Below are positions 20,059 to 20,534 of a DNA stretch of 20,534 nt, in pieces (positions within the stretch are counted from its first letter, which is position 1; each line of letters begins with the position of its first letter). Below the pieces are notes generated by a model. That model saw nothing but the letters and a program-made list of their open reading frames with translations. It searched no databases and was not told the origin of the DNA. Made by a program: the position numbers and the translations under genes. This DNA is from a bacterium (lineage in GTDB: Bacteria; Spirochaetota; UBA4802; UBA5550), in NCBI GenBank assembly GCA_024224995.1, contig JAAENB010000341.1, forward strand, positions 1 to 20,534. The letters run 5' to 3'.

Positions 20059-20534
20059 ATGAGTTTTAAAACAGATAAATACAATGATGTGCTGGATGAA
20101 AATCTTATTCAATTGATTCTTAAGGGCAATAAAGAAGCGTTAAATTCGTTGATAAACCGGCATAAAGACTGGGTCTATAATGTGGCGCTCCGGATGACGG
20201 GAAATCATCACGAGTCGGACGACGTGACCCAGGAGATCTTAATTAAGATCGTTACAAAATTATCAACATTTAAATTTAACAGCAGCTTTAAAACCTGGCT
20301 CTATAGAATAACAGTAAACCATGTCCTTTCCATGAGAAAAATGGGTAAGGAAGGTTATTTTTCTTCTTTTGAAAAACACGAAAAGTTTTTTGAAAACCTG
20401 CCCAATGAAGAACTGGGTGATAAATATTCTATTGATAAAAAAATGTTGATAGAAGAAACAAAGGTAGAATGCATGCTGGGCATGCTCCTCTGCCTGGACC
20501 GTGAGCAAAGAATTGTGTTTATCCTGGGCGGAAT
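20059..20534 (+). CDS. ECF-type RNA polymerase sigma factor (3' partial)
   Basis: The ATG at 20059 lies one base after the nitroreductase stop; 158 codons are visible and the frame is open at the window end. Region 2 is clear: LINRHKDWVYNVALRMTGNH, then ESDDVTQEILIKIVTKL and FKTWLYRITVNHVLSMRK. The start of region 4 is seen at the end (LLCLDREQRIVFILGG). ECF sigma factors redirect RNA polymerase in response to envelope or other stress. There is no strong own ribosome site, so translation probably depends on the upstream gene. Any anti-sigma gene would lie beyond the window. Confidence 0.92.
   Translation, partial: MSFKTDKYNDVLDENLIQLILKGNKEALNSLINRHKDWVYNVALRMTGNHHESDDVTQEILIKIVTKLSTFKFNSSFKTWLYRITVNHVLSMRKMGKEGYFSSFEKHEKFFENLPNEELGDKYSIDKKMLIEETKVECMLGMLLCLDREQRIVFILGG

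Overview
The window (about 20.5 kb, moderate to low GC by eye) looks like a chromosomal accessory region of a free-living Gram-negative-type bacterium, most likely a spirochaete or close relative. This is inference from several visible traits: two histidine kinases with the 7TMR-DISM sensor architecture that is abundant in spirochaetes; four lipoproteins, two of which have the relaxed N-C lipobox (FFMNC, FFINC) common in spirochaetes; clear GGAGG-type Shine-Dalgarno sites before most genes, which argues against Bacteroidetes; and an ECF sigma factor. No tRNA, rRNA, transposase, integrase or CRISPR array was seen.

Layout. Positions 1-1284 (+) hold the 3' end of a gene for a repeat protein: four nearly identical 96-bp units plus a truncated fifth, then a unique C-terminal domain and a strong terminator. 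At 1372-3699 (-) is a 7TMR-DISM/PAS histidine kinase without a receiver domain. At 3789-9852 (-) is a probable six-gene operon, in transcription order: beta-propeller lipoprotein, tail-collar protein, PRMT-like methyltransferase, second tail-collar protein, formyltransferase, second methyltransferase. It is a duplicated [collar-methyltransferase] module with a formyltransferase placed inside the second copy. A 400-bp control region (9853-10258) with a promoter-like site, direct repeats and a palindrome triad separates it from a small secreted protein gene at 10259-10624 (+).

At 10683-16922 (-) two paralogous lipoproteins with a permuted NlpC/P60 (YiiX/C92-like) papain fold flank a 933-residue sensor kinase fused to a receiver and a LytTR DNA-binding domain. 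One lipoprotein gene lies 60 bp upstream of the kinase gene and is probably co-transcribed with it; the other follows a 0.7-kb repeat-rich intergenic region with a gene relic. At 17064-17486 (+) is a small four-helix membrane protein; at 17570-19063 (-) a lipoprotein that ends in a phage-type S74 intramolecular chaperone domain; at 19221-20057 (+) a ferredoxin-nitroreductase fusion; and from 20059 (+) an ECF sigma factor cut off by the window end.

Themes: the region is rich in surface and secreted proteins, in paralogous pairs (two kinases, two collar proteins, two methyltransferases, two lipoproteins), and in phage-tail-derived folds (collar, S74) used outside a visible prophage. The best candidates for an undescribed system are the collar/methyltransferase/formyltransferase operon, which may make chemically modified surface fibres, and the lipoprotein plus membrane-bound kinase-LytTR unit, which may be a self-contained envelope sensor and regulator. 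Both functional readings are inference from domain content and gene order.
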